A stretch of DNA of 49,204 bases, from positions 1 to 49,204 of the forward strand of contig CANLNQ010000040.1 of assembly GCA_947492525.1 (NCBI GenBank), in the 5' to 3' direction. The notes below the pieces were generated by a model, which did no database searches, had not been told where the DNA came from, and was given only the letters and a program-made list of their open reading frames with translations. This stretch comes from an uncultured Granulosicoccus sp. (lineage in GTDB: Bacteria > Pseudomonadota > Gammaproteobacteria > Granulosicoccales > Granulosicoccaceae). The position numbers and the translations under genes are program-made. Of this stretch, positions 36,543 through 44,801 are shown one piece after another (positions within the stretch are counted from its first letter, which is position 1; every line of letters starts with the position of its first letter).

Positions 36543-36776
36543 GAAATCGCCCAACTGCGTAAATTCCAGCACAGTCTAAACCCGCTGGCCCCTCAGCACC
36601 AAACCGCCATGGCCGACGCATTCCGAAATCGGCAGAATCATTGTGGCATTCTGCGGTCTACACTGTGGGAGATCGATTCTGATCATCCGATCTTGCATGG
36701 CGACCGTACACTTCATTGTTGCCTTGCCCCGTACGAGAGCCACCAACAACCTGAATTTGATGGAGACAACAAGCCC

Positions 36777-37751
36777 ATGACGACCCGACACCCGACATCC
36801 ACGACGATGAATGCACAACCGGATGCCAGTCGCCGACGACTGCTGGCCGCCTCTGTTGCCCTGCCGGCAGCCGCCACCCTGTTCGCAGGCATCAAGGATG
36901 CACGAGCTGATGACCATGGCGCTGAAGCACAGCCCAACGCCATCAAGAACACGTTCACGATGGGGGAGTTTGAAGTCTCGACCTTGCTGGCAGGTACGCG
37001 CACCGTCGAGGGGCCGCACAACATTTTCGGCATGAATGTATCCGACGAAGAGTTTCAAACCGTCAGTGAGGCCAACTTCCTGCCCACCGACAAGGCTCAG
37101 TTCTTCTTCACTCCCACTGTGGTCCGATCCGGTGACGACATCATCCTTTTCGACACCGGTTTGAATGCCGCCGGTATCACGGCACCGCTGGCAGCTGCCG
37201 GGATATCACCCGACGAGGTGACAGTAGTCGTCATCACGCATATGCACGGTGACCATATTGGTGGTCTTGCGGGTGATGATGGCACACCCACGTTTGCCAA
37301 CGCGCGTTACGTCACCGGTCAGGTCGAATACGATGCCTGGGCGAAGATGGATAACGACGGGTTCAAGGCCAAGGTTCAACCACTGGCAGAAAAGATGGAA
37401 TTCATTGGTGATGGCGGTTCCGTTGTGTCCGGTATCACCGGTATGGCTGCAGGCGGCCACACGCCAGGTCACATGATGTACATGCTGGAATCCGGCGGCA
37501 AGCAGCTGGCTCTCGTTGCGGACACGGCCAATCACTATGTCTGGTCACTCGCCTACCCGGAATGGGAAGTGAAGTTCGATATGGACAAGGCCAAGGCTGC
37601 GGCAACGCGAAAGAGAGTGTTCGACATGCTGACTGCCGACAAGGTGCCCTTTGTCGGCTACCACATGCCTTTTCCGGGGATGGGTTTCGTGGAAGCTCGC
37701 GGTGAAGGCGGCTACCGCTATGTGCCTGCCAGCTATCAGATGATGCTGTGA
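36777..37751 (+). CDS. Tat-exported metallo-beta-lactamase-fold hydrolase
   Basis: About 324 aa. The N-terminus SRRRLLAASVALPAAATLFAG is a twin-arginine signal peptide. The MBL zinc motif is THMHGDHIGG (HxHxDH), with further ligands in GGHTPGHMMY and LVADTANH. Known: exported MBL-fold enzymes with this layout hydrolyse lactones, phosphoesters or beta-lactam-like rings; the substrate is not determined here. The ATG at 36777 has GGAG about 11 nt upstream; an internal ATG at 36807 would still retain the Tat motif. The frame extends upstream across the divergent DmpA start and that part is ignored. A strong hairpin follows the stop. Confidence 0.86.
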   Translation: MTTRHPTSTTMNAQPDASRRRLLAASVALPAAATLFAGIKDARADDHGAEAQPNAIKNTFTMGEFEVSTLLAGTRTVEGPHNIFGMNVSDEEFQTVSEANFLPTDKAQFFFTPTVVRSGDDIILFDTGLNAAGITAPLAAAGISPDEVTVVVITHMHGDHIGGLAGDDGTPTFANARYVTGQVEYDAWAKMDNDGFKAKVQPLAEKMEFIGDGGSVVSGITGMAAGGHTPGHMMYMLESGGKQLALVADTANHYVWSLAYPEWEVKFDMDKAKAAATRKRVFDMLTADKVPFVGYHMPFPGMGFVEARGEGGYRYVPASYQMML

Positions 37752-37802
37752 AGCCAGCCGAGTCATAGGTAACGGGGTGAATGAATGCCCCTTGTGATCA
37801 GA

Positions 37803-37839
37803 CAGGAAGGACACACGCAGTCTCTGTGTGTCCTTCCTG
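37803..37839. terminator. Strong hairpin between convergent genes
   Basis: CAGGAAGGACACAC (37803-37816) pairs perfectly with GTGTGTCCTTCCTG (37826-37839) over a 9-nt loop. It lies 51 bp after the MBL stop and 17 bp beyond the end of the convergent membrane-protein gene, so it can end transcripts from both sides. No long T tract follows. Confidence 0.7.
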
Positions 37840-37856
37840 AGTACTTTGCAGAACTA

Positions 37857-39425
37857 TCAGGCAGCGAGGTCCTGATCAGCGTCGTTGTTCAGCTCACGAC
37901 CGGTGGCAGTCGATCCATGCGAGCTGGTGATAGCTCCTGACATGCCTGTCTTGTTCTGCCATGTCTGTAACTGCAGCCTGAGCGGCACCCCGTAAAGCTC
38001 GATCAGCGAGCCGCTGGCAATGATCGCCGCGCCCATCAGAGTCAGGCTGATCCAGCTACTGTTCATTAGTAGACTCGTCATGTACGACCCTTGCAACAGC
38101 ACGTTGCCAAGCAGCGTCAGTACGCCAATGGCCGTGACCGATCGACGCCCGGCAACGATGCCGGATACCACGATCAGCACGCAGATCGCCAGCGCAAGGA
38201 TGATCGATGTCGCACTGGCCGAGAAGATGGAGTTGCCGAGCAAACTCGGAACACAAAGCAGCGCCCACCCTGTATGCATCCACCAACGAATCGACGGACT
38301 GGGCACACGCCTGGACAATTCCAACAGCAGACCGCCAAGGATCAGGCAGAAGGATAGATTGGCAGCCGTGAAGATCATGTTGACTGCCAGCAACGAACTC
38401 AGCAGGCCTGCCAGACAGACTGCGGACAGCGCAGACAAGAGATGAATCGAGTTGGCCAGCCACGAAGGCGTCTGCCACTGCAGGCAACTGGTTCTGAGCA
38501 CCAGATAGACAATGCCGGACAATGTCACCAACATGCTGAATTCGTTGGAATACAACAGCGCCGAGCGAACAATCATCAGCACGGGCGGCAGGAACAGTAT
38601 CAATTGCGAGAAGCGCTCTTCACCCGTCATGACGGACGCTCGGGAGGCGCGCTGTCGACGAACCAGTAACGTCAGGCCCACGATCAGCGAGCCGGCGATG
38701 AGAGTCACGACGAATGTGCTTCGAACGGGTAGCAGCAATACCGCCGATACCAGCAGGTAACTGCTTGTCAGCCATGTTCGGGATTGCCGCGCGAAAACGG
38801 AAAACGCGAACAAGGCCATGGGAACCAGTACCAGCGCCCCTGTCGCCAGTGCAATCGCTATTTCGGTCAGATTACTGGCCTGCCAGTTGGCATAATCAGG
38901 ATAGCGTGCTGTCAGCTCACCGGCATGCACAACCGAGTAGATCATTCCGCCCAGTACGGCCAGATTGGCGGGTATGGACACGAGCCCCAGTGATAAGAAA
39001 ACTCTGGCTCCTCGTGGTTCCTTCAACAGGAAGCCGATCGCGAATCCGGCGGCTCCCAGTAATCCGGTCTGGGCCAGCAGGCGGTGAAATCGCTGCAGGT
39101 CATTGCTTGCTTCGACTCCCTGCATCAGAAAAAGCGACACCGCAAGGGCGATCATCCCGGCGCCGCAAAAACGCACGACACCTGCAAGCGTTGTCGCTTT
39201 GACCATGGCACCGATTACAGAGGCCACCGCCGCTGAACGAGAAGTGTCAGTTGCCCCATTCGCACTGTCGATTGACTTGTCTGGCCCTTGTGCTGTGCTG
39301 GTCGCTGCATTCTCTACAGCACCTTCAGTACCCTTCAGGTTCGTGACATGAGTTGGCTTGGGAGGACCAGTGAGAGTCATCCTGGAGTTGAGCGGCTTTA
39401 CCGTGTATTCACTTTCATTGATCAT
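37857..39425 (-). CDS. Multi-pass membrane protein co-transcribed with a PspA homologue
   Basis: About 522 aa. After a soluble N-terminal 85 residues rich in Thr/Ser, about 12 hydrophobic helices follow (for example FCGAGMIALAVSLFLMQGV, LLGAAGFAIGFLL, TFVVTLIAGSLIVGLTLLV, ILALAICVLIVVSGIVAG). A short hydrophilic tail ends the protein. No transporter signature is recognisable, so no function is given. Its ATG at 39425 overlaps the end of the PspA/IM30 gene by 11 bases, pointing to coupled translation. Since PspA proteins coat stressed membranes, the pair may form an envelope-maintenance unit (inference). Confidence 0.72.
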   Translation of the reverse strand: MINESEYTVKPLNSRMTLTGPPKPTHVTNLKGTEGAVENAATSTAQGPDKSIDSANGATDTSRSAAVASVIGAMVKATTLAGVVRFCGAGMIALAVSLFLMQGVEASNDLQRFHRLLAQTGLLGAAGFAIGFLLKEPRGARVFLSLGLVSIPANLAVLGGMIYSVVHAGELTARYPDYANWQASNLTEIAIALATGALVLVPMALFAFSVFARQSRTWLTSSYLLVSAVLLLPVRSTFVVTLIAGSLIVGLTLLVRRQRASRASVMTGEERFSQLILFLPPVLMIVRSALLYSNEFSMLVTLSGIVYLVLRTSCLQWQTPSWLANSIHLLSALSAVCLAGLLSSLLAVNMIFTAANLSFCLILGGLLLELSRRVPSPSIRWWMHTGWALLCVPSLLGNSIFSASATSIILALAICVLIVVSGIVAGRRSVTAIGVLTLLGNVLLQGSYMTSLLMNSSWISLTLMGAAIIASGSLIELYGVPLRLQLQTWQNKTGMSGAITSSHGSTATGRELNNDADQDLAA

Positions 39426-40068
39426 CAGAGTCTCCGCGCATCAATTCATCCAGCTCGCTTTTCAGTCGGCTGCGTTTTTCTTCGGTTTCGAACTCATGCG
39501 CCAGGGGGTCAGGGTCTGCCGCGTATACCTCGCTGTGGATCTCGGCATCACCGATATTGACCTCCCAGCGTTCAAACAACTCATCGATACCGGAGGCGCC
39601 ATTGCCGTCTACGGCATTCAATGCTCTTGCAGCCTTGGCCATCGATTCCCTGGACCTCAGCCGATTGCGTTGCAGACTCACCTGCTCGACCCTGGCTTGC
39701 ATTTTCTCCAGATTGGAACTGGCTCGCGCCTCCAGAGCCATATGATCTCGTAGCGCTGTCTCCGCCTGGGTCAGTTGTTCGCGGCAGGAGGCACGACGCT
39801 CCAGGCAGGCCAGCGCCCGACTTTCATCATCGGCGCTTTCCTTCGCCCGAGCACTCCATTGCTCGATGCGTTGATTGAGGTTCTCGATATTGCGGCGGAT
39901 TTCCTGCCCGTCCATAAGCACCCTTCTGTGCCTTACTCTGGCTTCTGCCGCGTCACGACGAATCGATTTCAGGGCGCTATCGGCAATGGCCTCATGGTTC
40001 TCGAGTCGGGATACAGCTGACTCTGCGCTGGCATTGAGCGTGGCTGAGATACGTGAAAACAACTTCAT
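39415..40068 (-). CDS. PspA/IM30-family coiled-coil protein
   Basis: About 217 aa, nearly all predicted helical coiled coil: MKLFSRISATLNASAESAV at the start, as in PspA/Vipp1, then long heptad-like helices (NIENLNQRIEQWSARAKES; QAETALRDHMALEARASSNLEKMQARVEQV). These proteins are ESCRT-III relatives that assemble on the inner face of the membrane and repair damage. The start at 40068 has GGAG about 10 nt upstream; the longer frame to 40239 crosses the divergent regulator gene and is unlikely. PspF, PspB and PspC are not seen. Instead the operon has a multi-pass membrane protein, and an XRE regulator is divergent, so regulation probably differs from the enterobacterial psp system. Confidence 0.8.
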   Translation of the reverse strand: MKLFSRISATLNASAESAVSRLENHEAIADSALKSIRRDAAEARVRHRRVLMDGQEIRRNIENLNQRIEQWSARAKESADDESRALACLERRASCREQLTQAETALRDHMALEARASSNLEKMQARVEQVSLQRNRLRSRESMAKAARALNAVDGNGASGIDELFERWEVNIGDAEIHSEVYAADPDPLAHEFETEEKRSRLKSELDELMRGDSDDQ

Positions 40069-40192
40069 GTCCGTCTTTCTCCTGCTATTGAAAGTACGGC
40101 GAGTCTTGCCAAAAGGTCTTTGCATGACAACTTTGGTCATCAAAGTGCAGGTAGAATAGCCAATTGGTATTAAAATACTGCACCTTCCTCCC
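40069..40192. promoter_or_regulatory. Divergent promoter region pspA-like / XRE regulator
   Basis: A 124-bp region that must serve both genes. It contains ATGAC/GTCAT arms around AACTTTG (about 40125-40141) and GTATT-AA-AATAC close to the XRE start (about 40167-40178). Either could be an operator for the XRE protein. Exact promoter elements could not be fixed. Confidence 0.4.
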
Positions 40193-40924
40193 ATGAAGCA
40201 ATCAGGACAACTCGTTGACGCGCTGAAATCCGAGCTCAAACGACGCGGTTTTACCTACAAACGTGTAGCCGCCTCCCTGGAACTGTCCGAATCCACCGTG
40301 AAGCAGATGTTTGCCAACGGAAACTTCACGCTGAAACGATTGGACGAGCTATGCGAGTTACTCGAACTGGATTTTGCGGAGCTGGCCAATCTGGCAAGAC
40401 AAGGACGTGAGGAGCTTGAACAACTGAGCGTTGAACAGGAGGAACGTCTGGTGGGCGATCCGCAAATGCTGTTGGTAGCCTACTGCGTCGTGAATCACTG
40501 GCGTTTTGACCAGATTCTGGAGAAATACGACATTACCGAGGCGCAGTGCATCAGGCGGCTCGCCGAGCTGGACAGGATGAGGATTGCAGAGCTCTTGCCC
40601 GGCAATCGGATCCGTCCGCTTATCAGTCCGAATTTTCACTGGCAACCGGACGGTCCGATAGAACGCTACTTCCGACAGCAGGTTCAGGGCGAGTTTCTGA
40701 ACGGTGATTTCAATGGCGAGAGCGCCGAACTGGTCGCTCGCAGCGGCGACATCTCCCCGCATACCTTCGGGTTGCTGGTCCAGCGGCTGCAATCCGCCGG
40801 CGCACTGTTCGACGATCTTGCCCGAGATGACCGCAAGCTGGAGAGCAGTCGCAAACACGGCACCACCATGCTCCTCGCCATCCGCCACTGGCAATTCGCC
40901 GCCTTCACCAACCAGAAACGCTAA
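40193..40924 (+). CDS. XRE-family transcriptional regulator
   Basis: About 243 aa. The N-terminal 65 residues form a Cro/CI-type helix-turn-helix (LKRRGFTYKRVAASLELSESTVKQMFANGNFTLKRLDELCELL). The remaining 170 residues are a mostly helical effector or oligomerisation region without a known family; AHWRFDQILEKYDI-like and LAELDRMRIAELLPGNRI segments suggest a second winged-helix-like unit. It is transcribed divergently from the PspA/membrane-protein operon across 124 bp and is the natural candidate to control it and itself. Downstream is a long non-protein-coding region with two small RNAs. Confidence 0.83.
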   Translation: MKQSGQLVDALKSELKRRGFTYKRVAASLELSESTVKQMFANGNFTLKRLDELCELLELDFAELANLARQGREELEQLSVEQEERLVGDPQMLLVAYCVVNHWRFDQILEKYDITEAQCIRRLAELDRMRIAELLPGNRIRPLISPNFHWQPDGPIERYFRQQVQGEFLNGDFNGESAELVARSGDISPHTFGLLVQRLQSAGALFDDLARDDRKLESSRKHGTTMLLAIRHWQFAAFTNQKR

Positions 40925-41301
40925 CCAACCGGGTCGAACCATCATAAGTGACTGATTTAACGAACTTATCGATGTTTTTTATGGCAAAAAATCGTCTTAT
41001 TCGACCGATTATGTGACAGATCAAGGGCCATTAGCGAACAGCATCAAACCACTGAGCCCATCCCCTCCGGCCGTACAGAGGGTCATTCATACCCAACGCC
41101 AATAGCTCGCGCTTGCTCATCCGCACCTGATGTGTGAATTGCATCTCAGATTGACGCCCTCGTGGTCCGACCCCGAGATGCGGAACTGTGTCTCATTTTG
41201 CTCGATTCGTGGTCCGACCCCGGTAAGTTGTTGAATAATTGGGGATTAAAAAGCTGGACAGGTTGGCACAAGGGCTGTCTGATCGGTCACAAATCGGCGG
41301 A
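40925..41301. other. Intergenic region with a 40-bp imperfect direct repeat
   Basis: An AT-rich hairpin-like stretch with TTTTTT and AAAAAA arms (about 40969-40996) may end the XRE transcript. Further on, two copies of an approximately 40-bp sequence lie 45 bp apart, each ending GTGGTCCGACCCCG (near 41164 and 41209). Their inner parts match at many positions (TCTCA, TGG, CTCG). Such GGTCCGACCCC elements often lie near REP-associated transposase genes; no transposase is present here. The plus-strand frame 41162-41848 crosses both RNAs and is not a gene. Confidence 0.5.
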
Positions 41302-41319
41302 TATCAGAAAGTTCCTACA
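41302..41319 (+). promoter_or_regulatory. Candidate GacA/UvrY-type activator box for the first RNA
   Basis: TATCAG-N6-CCTACA, compared with the known TGTAAG-N6-CTTACA box upstream of rsmY/rsmZ/csrB genes. A related box with the same spacing precedes the second RNA at 41706-41723. CATTAT at 41363-41368, about 44 bp downstream, could be the -10 element. Confidence 0.5.
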
Positions 41320-41373
41320 ACAGAAGAAGCCTTTTCCTATGGAAGCGCCGGCGGCAATAGGACATTATTCAAC

Positions 41374-41595
41374 TGCGGTCAGGGAAGATCGCTGTAACGT
41401 TCCAAGGGATTCTCACGGTCTCTGGCAACACGGCCAAGGACGCCCAGGCAGAAAGGATGTTGCACGTGGTCATGGCACTCTCAGGAAGAGAGCTGGCTCA
41501 AGGAGGGAGCCGGTAGGGGCATTGAAGCCCAGGTCAGATCCACACACGCCAAGGACGGCACCGGGCCTTCAGCATCTTGCTGAAGGCCTTTTTTT
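41374..41595 (+). ncRNA. CsrB/RsmZ-type small RNA, copy 1
   Basis: About 222 nt, recognised by structure. Hairpins that present GGA in the loop: GCGGTC/GATCGC with loop AGGGAA (41375-41392, one G-U pair), CTCTC/GAGAG with AGGAA (41478-41492), GGCTC/GAGCC with AAGGAGG (41495-41511), GCC/GGC with AAGGAC (41548-41559), and a weaker GGC/GCC with CAAGGAC (41432-41444). Unpaired AAGGGA and AAAGGAT lie between them. The 3' end is an intrinsic terminator: GGCCTTCAGC (41564-41573), loop ATCTT, GCTGAAGGCC (41579-41588), then seven T. Known: such RNAs sequester the translational regulator CsrA/RsmA, which binds ANGGA in loops. The 5' end is inferred from the -10 candidate and alignment with copy 2. Confidence 0.8.
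41564..41595 (+). terminator. Intrinsic terminator of small RNA copy 1
   Basis: A perfect 10-bp stem with a 5-nt loop followed by seven T residues. It is the clearest rho-independent terminator in the window. Confidence 0.92.
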
Positions 41596-41705
41596 ATTCC
41601 AGCAGAAAATTCGTATGCGAAGCGATATTCTTGCAGATACGTCGCACGCGCGGCACAAGCCTCGCCAGTTTCCAACTCCCGCCAGCTGCATCACAGTTTC
41701 GTTGA

Positions 41706-41723
41706 TTTCGGAAAATTCCTACA
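41706..41723 (+). promoter_or_regulatory. Candidate GacA/UvrY-type activator box for the second RNA
   Basis: TTTCGG-N6-CCTACA lies in a block of about 55 bp that is clearly similar to the one before the first RNA. CACAAT at 41768-41773, about 45 bp downstream, is the matching -10 candidate. Confidence 0.5.
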
Positions 41724-41777
41724 AGAAAAGAGGCTTTTTCCGATGGTGGCGACACCGCCGCTCTTGCACAATGGCTC

Positions 41778-41996
41778 TGCGCTCACGGAAGAGCGCTGCA
41801 ACACCGAATGGAATCGACCGGTTTTACTGGCAGCAAAATCCGAGTTGAATGACAACACGAGGTTGCAGGCAGGTTCGGCACGTTCAGGATGAACACCGCT
41901 TGCAGGGAAGCAAGCGGTTCGGCAAGGATGCCGAGCGTCGATCAGCCACTGGTCATGGATGACCTTCAACCCTCGGTAATCTACCGAGGGTTTCTT
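41778..41996 (+). ncRNA. CsrB/RsmZ-type small RNA, copy 2
   Basis: About 219 nt with even clearer structure. GGA-loop hairpins: GCGCTC/GAGCGC with loop ACGGAA (41779-41796), CGA/TCG with ATGGAA (41805-41816), GTTC/GAAC with AGGAT (41882-41894), ACCGCTTGC/GCAAGCGGT with AGGGAA (41895-41918), CGGC/GCCG with AAGGAT (41920-41933), GGTC/GACC with ATGGAT (41951-41964). The terminator is CCCTCGGTA (41970-41978), loop ATC, TACCGAGGG (41982-41990) and TTTCTT. The first hairpin matches the first hairpin of copy 1 in position and sequence, and the upstream promoter block is shared, so the two arose by duplication and then diverged. Function inferred: a second sponge for CsrA/RsmA. No csrA gene is in the window. 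Confidence 0.82.
41970..41996 (+). terminator. Intrinsic terminator of small RNA copy 2
   Basis: A 9-bp perfect stem with a 3-nt loop and the short T-rich tail TTTCTT. Confidence 0.85.
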
Positions 41997-42081
41997 ACTG
42001 ACAGCACCACATTCGATATCAGTCAGTACACCCACCCGAGCCGGGTAACATGCACAGGCGAAAAGTTCGCGTCAAAGCAAT

Positions 42082-42459
42082 CTAGCGGGAACGCCGCCCG
42101 ACCACCCAGACAATCAGCAACGCGGCAGTGGCAATCATCATGCCCATGCCCTCCCGCGCCGTTTCGGTCTCCCACCACACCTCGGATGCCCACCAATGCG
42201 ATGTCGTCGGCCAGAAGTACACCATGCCGACCACCGCCGCAGTCAGTGACAGAAGCATCAGCTTTTTCGCCAGCAGAGCGTCGAAAAGCGGCTTCCTGAA
42301 GAATGCAAGACCAGCCCACAGGGCAGGCACCGAATAGATCAGCATCCACATCGGTCCGTCCGGATCGTTGTACTGCACAGCGATGAACAGCAACATCAGG
42401 ATGCAGATAAGCAGATTGATATACTTCAATGTCGCGTCAGCCAATGGTGATTGACACAA
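42082..42459 (-). CDS. TMEM220-like small membrane protein
   Basis: About 125 aa with four hydrophobic segments (YINLLICILMLLFIAVQYNDPD, WMLIYSVPALWAGLAFF, LMLLSLTAAVVGMVYFW, MMIATAALLIVWVV). The AVQYNDPDGPMWMLIY block is the hallmark of the transmembrane 220 family, whose function is unknown. The start is uncertain: TTG 42459 gives the length shown, while TTG 42429 would place the start directly before the first helix. It is divergent from eboD with about 170 bp between. Confidence 0.75.
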   Translation of the reverse strand: MCQSPLADATLKYINLLICILMLLFIAVQYNDPDGPMWMLIYSVPALWAGLAFFRKPLFDALLAKKLMLLSLTAAVVGMVYFWPTTSHWWASEVWWETETAREGMGMMIATAALLIVWVVGRRSR

Positions 42460-42630
42460 ACTTACAACAAGAAGGACAAATTGTCACAGTTTCACGGCGC
42501 AGCTCTTGCTGGTTTCCCCGTGCGCCTATGCCTCTCGCAGGTTCAGGGCTATGATGAAGAATGACTCCTGGTTGCACCTGGAAAGTCCATCCGGTGCCAG
42601 CCTTCTCCGACACGTGACAGGTAGCATCAG

Positions 42631-43830
42631 ATGACTGAAGACATCCGACAGGCAAGCCCTATCCAGACAGCGACCAGCTGGCAGGAGTTCAGCGTACCTT
42701 ATCGGTTTCCGGTGTCATTCACACAGGATCTGTTCAAGCCCGAAAACTCATTGCTTGCTGACACGATGAGCCGGATCGAGCCGGAGAAGCGTCATCGCTT
42801 TGTTGTCTTCATCGATGAAGGATTGCTGGATGCTCAACCAGAGCTGATCGCCAATATCCAGAAATACGCCCAGGCACACGCCCGGCAGCTGGAGCTGGTC
42901 AGCCCTCCCACCTGCGTTCCCGGAGGCGAGACCATCAAATCCGATCTGCATTTCGTGGAGAAAATGCAGAAGGTGATCGTCGACCATCACATAGACCGAC
43001 ACTCCTATGTCATCGGCATCGGAGGCGGTGCGCTGCTTGATGCCGTGGGTCTGGTAGCCGCCACTTCGCACCGGGGTATCCGGCATATACGCGTGCCCAG
43101 CACGGTGCTGTCCCAGAACGACTCTGGAGTGGGCGTGAAAAACGGCGTGAATCTTTTCGGTCAGAAGAATTACATTGGTACGTTCTGTCCGCCGTTTGCC
43201 GTACTCAACGATTACCGCTTCATCGAGAAGCTACCGGCAAGAGACAAGGTGGCAGGCATGGCCGAAGCGGTGAAGGTTGCCTTGATTCGCGACCCGGTGT
43301 TCTATGGCTGGCTGGAAGAGAATGCCGATCGCCTGGCCACATTCGATGCTGATGCCATGCAATACATGATCAGACGCTGTGCTGAACTGCATATGGCGCA
43401 GATCGGTCAGGGAGGAGATCCTTTCGAAACCGGTAGTGCACGCCCTCTCGATTTCGGACACTGGTCAGCTCACCGCCTGGAAACCCTCACTCGATACCAC
43501 TTGCGTCACGGTGAAGCCGTGGCTATCGGCATAGCGCTGGATGCACACTACTCCGTGTTGAGTGGATTGCTCCCCAAGGGAAATGATGAGCGAATCTGTT
43601 TCCTGCTGGAGCACTTCGGATTCAAACTCTGGCACCCGGCGCTCGAAACCACCAACAATGTCGGTAATCTGGACCTCATTCAAGGTCTGACCGATTTCCG
43701 CGAACATCTGGGGGGTGAACTGACCATCACGCTCCTGACATCATTGGGACGCGGTATCGAAGTACACGAAATGGATGAGGCACTGGTGAACGATGCCATC
43801 CAGTGGCTGAAACAACGCTACAGCAAGTAA
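42631..43830 (+). CDS. eboD: EboD-type 3-dehydroquinate synthase homologue
   Basis: About 399 aa, sugar phosphate cyclase fold. Seen: the NAD-binding GIGGGALLDAVGLVAATSHRGIRHIRVPSTVLSQNDSGVGVKNGVN block and the metal-ligand regions MAEAVKVALIRD, DFGHWSAHRLE and LRHGEAVAIGIALD. The QNDSGVGVKNGVN segment is typical of EboD rather than of AroB. It probably makes a cyclitol from a sugar phosphate, but the exact product of Ebo enzymes is not settled to my knowledge. It is the first gene of a tight plus-strand cluster with eboA, eboB and idi, so it likely feeds the same prenyl-linked pathway, not aromatic amino acid synthesis. Confidence 0.85.
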   Translation: MTEDIRQASPIQTATSWQEFSVPYRFPVSFTQDLFKPENSLLADTMSRIEPEKRHRFVVFIDEGLLDAQPELIANIQKYAQAHARQLELVSPPTCVPGGETIKSDLHFVEKMQKVIVDHHIDRHSYVIGIGGGALLDAVGLVAATSHRGIRHIRVPSTVLSQNDSGVGVKNGVNLFGQKNYIGTFCPPFAVLNDYRFIEKLPARDKVAGMAEAVKVALIRDPVFYGWLEENADRLATFDADAMQYMIRRCAELHMAQIGQGGDPFETGSARPLDFGHWSAHRLETLTRYHLRHGEAVAIGIALDAHYSVLSGLLPKGNDERICFLLEHFGFKLWHPALETTNNVGNLDLIQGLTDFREHLGGELTITLLTSLGRGIEVHEMDEALVNDAIQWLKQRYSK

Positions 43831-43865
43831 CCCCAAACGCCTTACAGACACTGTCACCACCTGCG

Positions 43866-44750
43866 ATGAACACGACCACGAGCACGGGCTTTCTCGACGC
43901 ATTATTGAAGGATCGTCTGCCCACTGACCAGTACGACTGGCTACAGTCTCGAATGAAACTGCTGAACAATGAGGACAGTCTTCGGGACATCCACATAACC
44001 TTTGGCCTGATCCCGAGACGCCTGGGGCGCGAGGATCTGTCAGTGACCGCAGAGGAGAGTGCCACCGCCGAATCCCTGGTCCATGGCTGGAAACTCTCGG
44101 GCTGGAGCATCGACATGACGGCGAGAATCCTGTTGCTTTGCAACATAGCCCATCAGACCAACAGGGACTTCGCTGCGCTGTTCAAGTCCATGTGCCAGAC
44201 GGCAGATCTTGGCGAATCGATTTCCCTTTACCGGGGAACAGCCCTCTACCCGCAGTCGGATGAACTGGACAAGCAGATCGGAGAAGGCCTGCGGACCAAT
44301 ATACGAGCAGTGTTCGAAGCCATCGCGCATGACAATCCCTACCCGGCCAGGCATTTCTCCGAACTGCGCTGGAATCATATGGTGCTCAAGGCGCTCTTCG
44401 TCGATAGCACACTGCACCCGATCCACGGCCTCGATGAGCGATCCAATCCCGAGCTTGCCCGTATATTGTGTGACTACGCGCATGAACGTTGGTCCGCCAG
44501 CCGTCCGGTGACACCCGAGCTCTGGCGCTGCGTGGGGCCACATGCGACAGGTAGCATGGTCGATGATCTGCAAAGAGCCGCGGAATCGCAGAATTCTCTG
44601 GAACAACAAGGCGCAATACTGGCTCTGTGCGCCTGTTCAGACCCGAAAGCACAAGCAATCCTCCGGAATTACCCCGAAAAGGCCCGAGCGGTTGCCAACG
44701 GGGAACTGTCGTGGGACTCTATTGCTCAACAGATCGATCAACGTGGCTAA
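43866..44750 (+). CDS. eboA: EboA-domain protein
   Basis: About 294 aa, soluble and largely helical. The sequence (RLPTDQYDWLQSRMKLL, DIHITFGLIPRRLGREDL, GWSIDMTARILLLCNI, LRTNIRAVFEAIAHDNPYP, FSELRWNHMVLKALFVDSTLHPI) fits the EboA family, a helical-repeat-like protein always found in ebo clusters and with no known activity. The identification rests partly on its place between eboD and eboB. The ATG at 43866 is used; a GTG at 43803 would overlap eboD by 28 bp and is also possible, since neither has a strong ribosome site. Confidence 0.75.
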   Translation: MNTTTSTGFLDALLKDRLPTDQYDWLQSRMKLLNNEDSLRDIHITFGLIPRRLGREDLSVTAEESATAESLVHGWKLSGWSIDMTARILLLCNIAHQTNRDFAALFKSMCQTADLGESISLYRGTALYPQSDELDKQIGEGLRTNIRAVFEAIAHDNPYPARHFSELRWNHMVLKALFVDSTLHPIHGLDERSNPELARILCDYAHERWSASRPVTPELWRCVGPHATGSMVDDLQRAAESQNSLEQQGAILALCACSDPKAQAILRNYPEKARAVANGELSWDSIAQQIDQRG

Positions 44751-44801
44751 CCCGCTCGCGCAATCATCGCTTGACGCGAGCAGCAATCAGGAAACAAGCA
44801 C

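Noticed and set aside
41162..41848. 228-codon plus-strand frame across the RNA region
   Set aside because: It runs through a strong intrinsic terminator and hairpins of two RNAs, and its translation has no family features.
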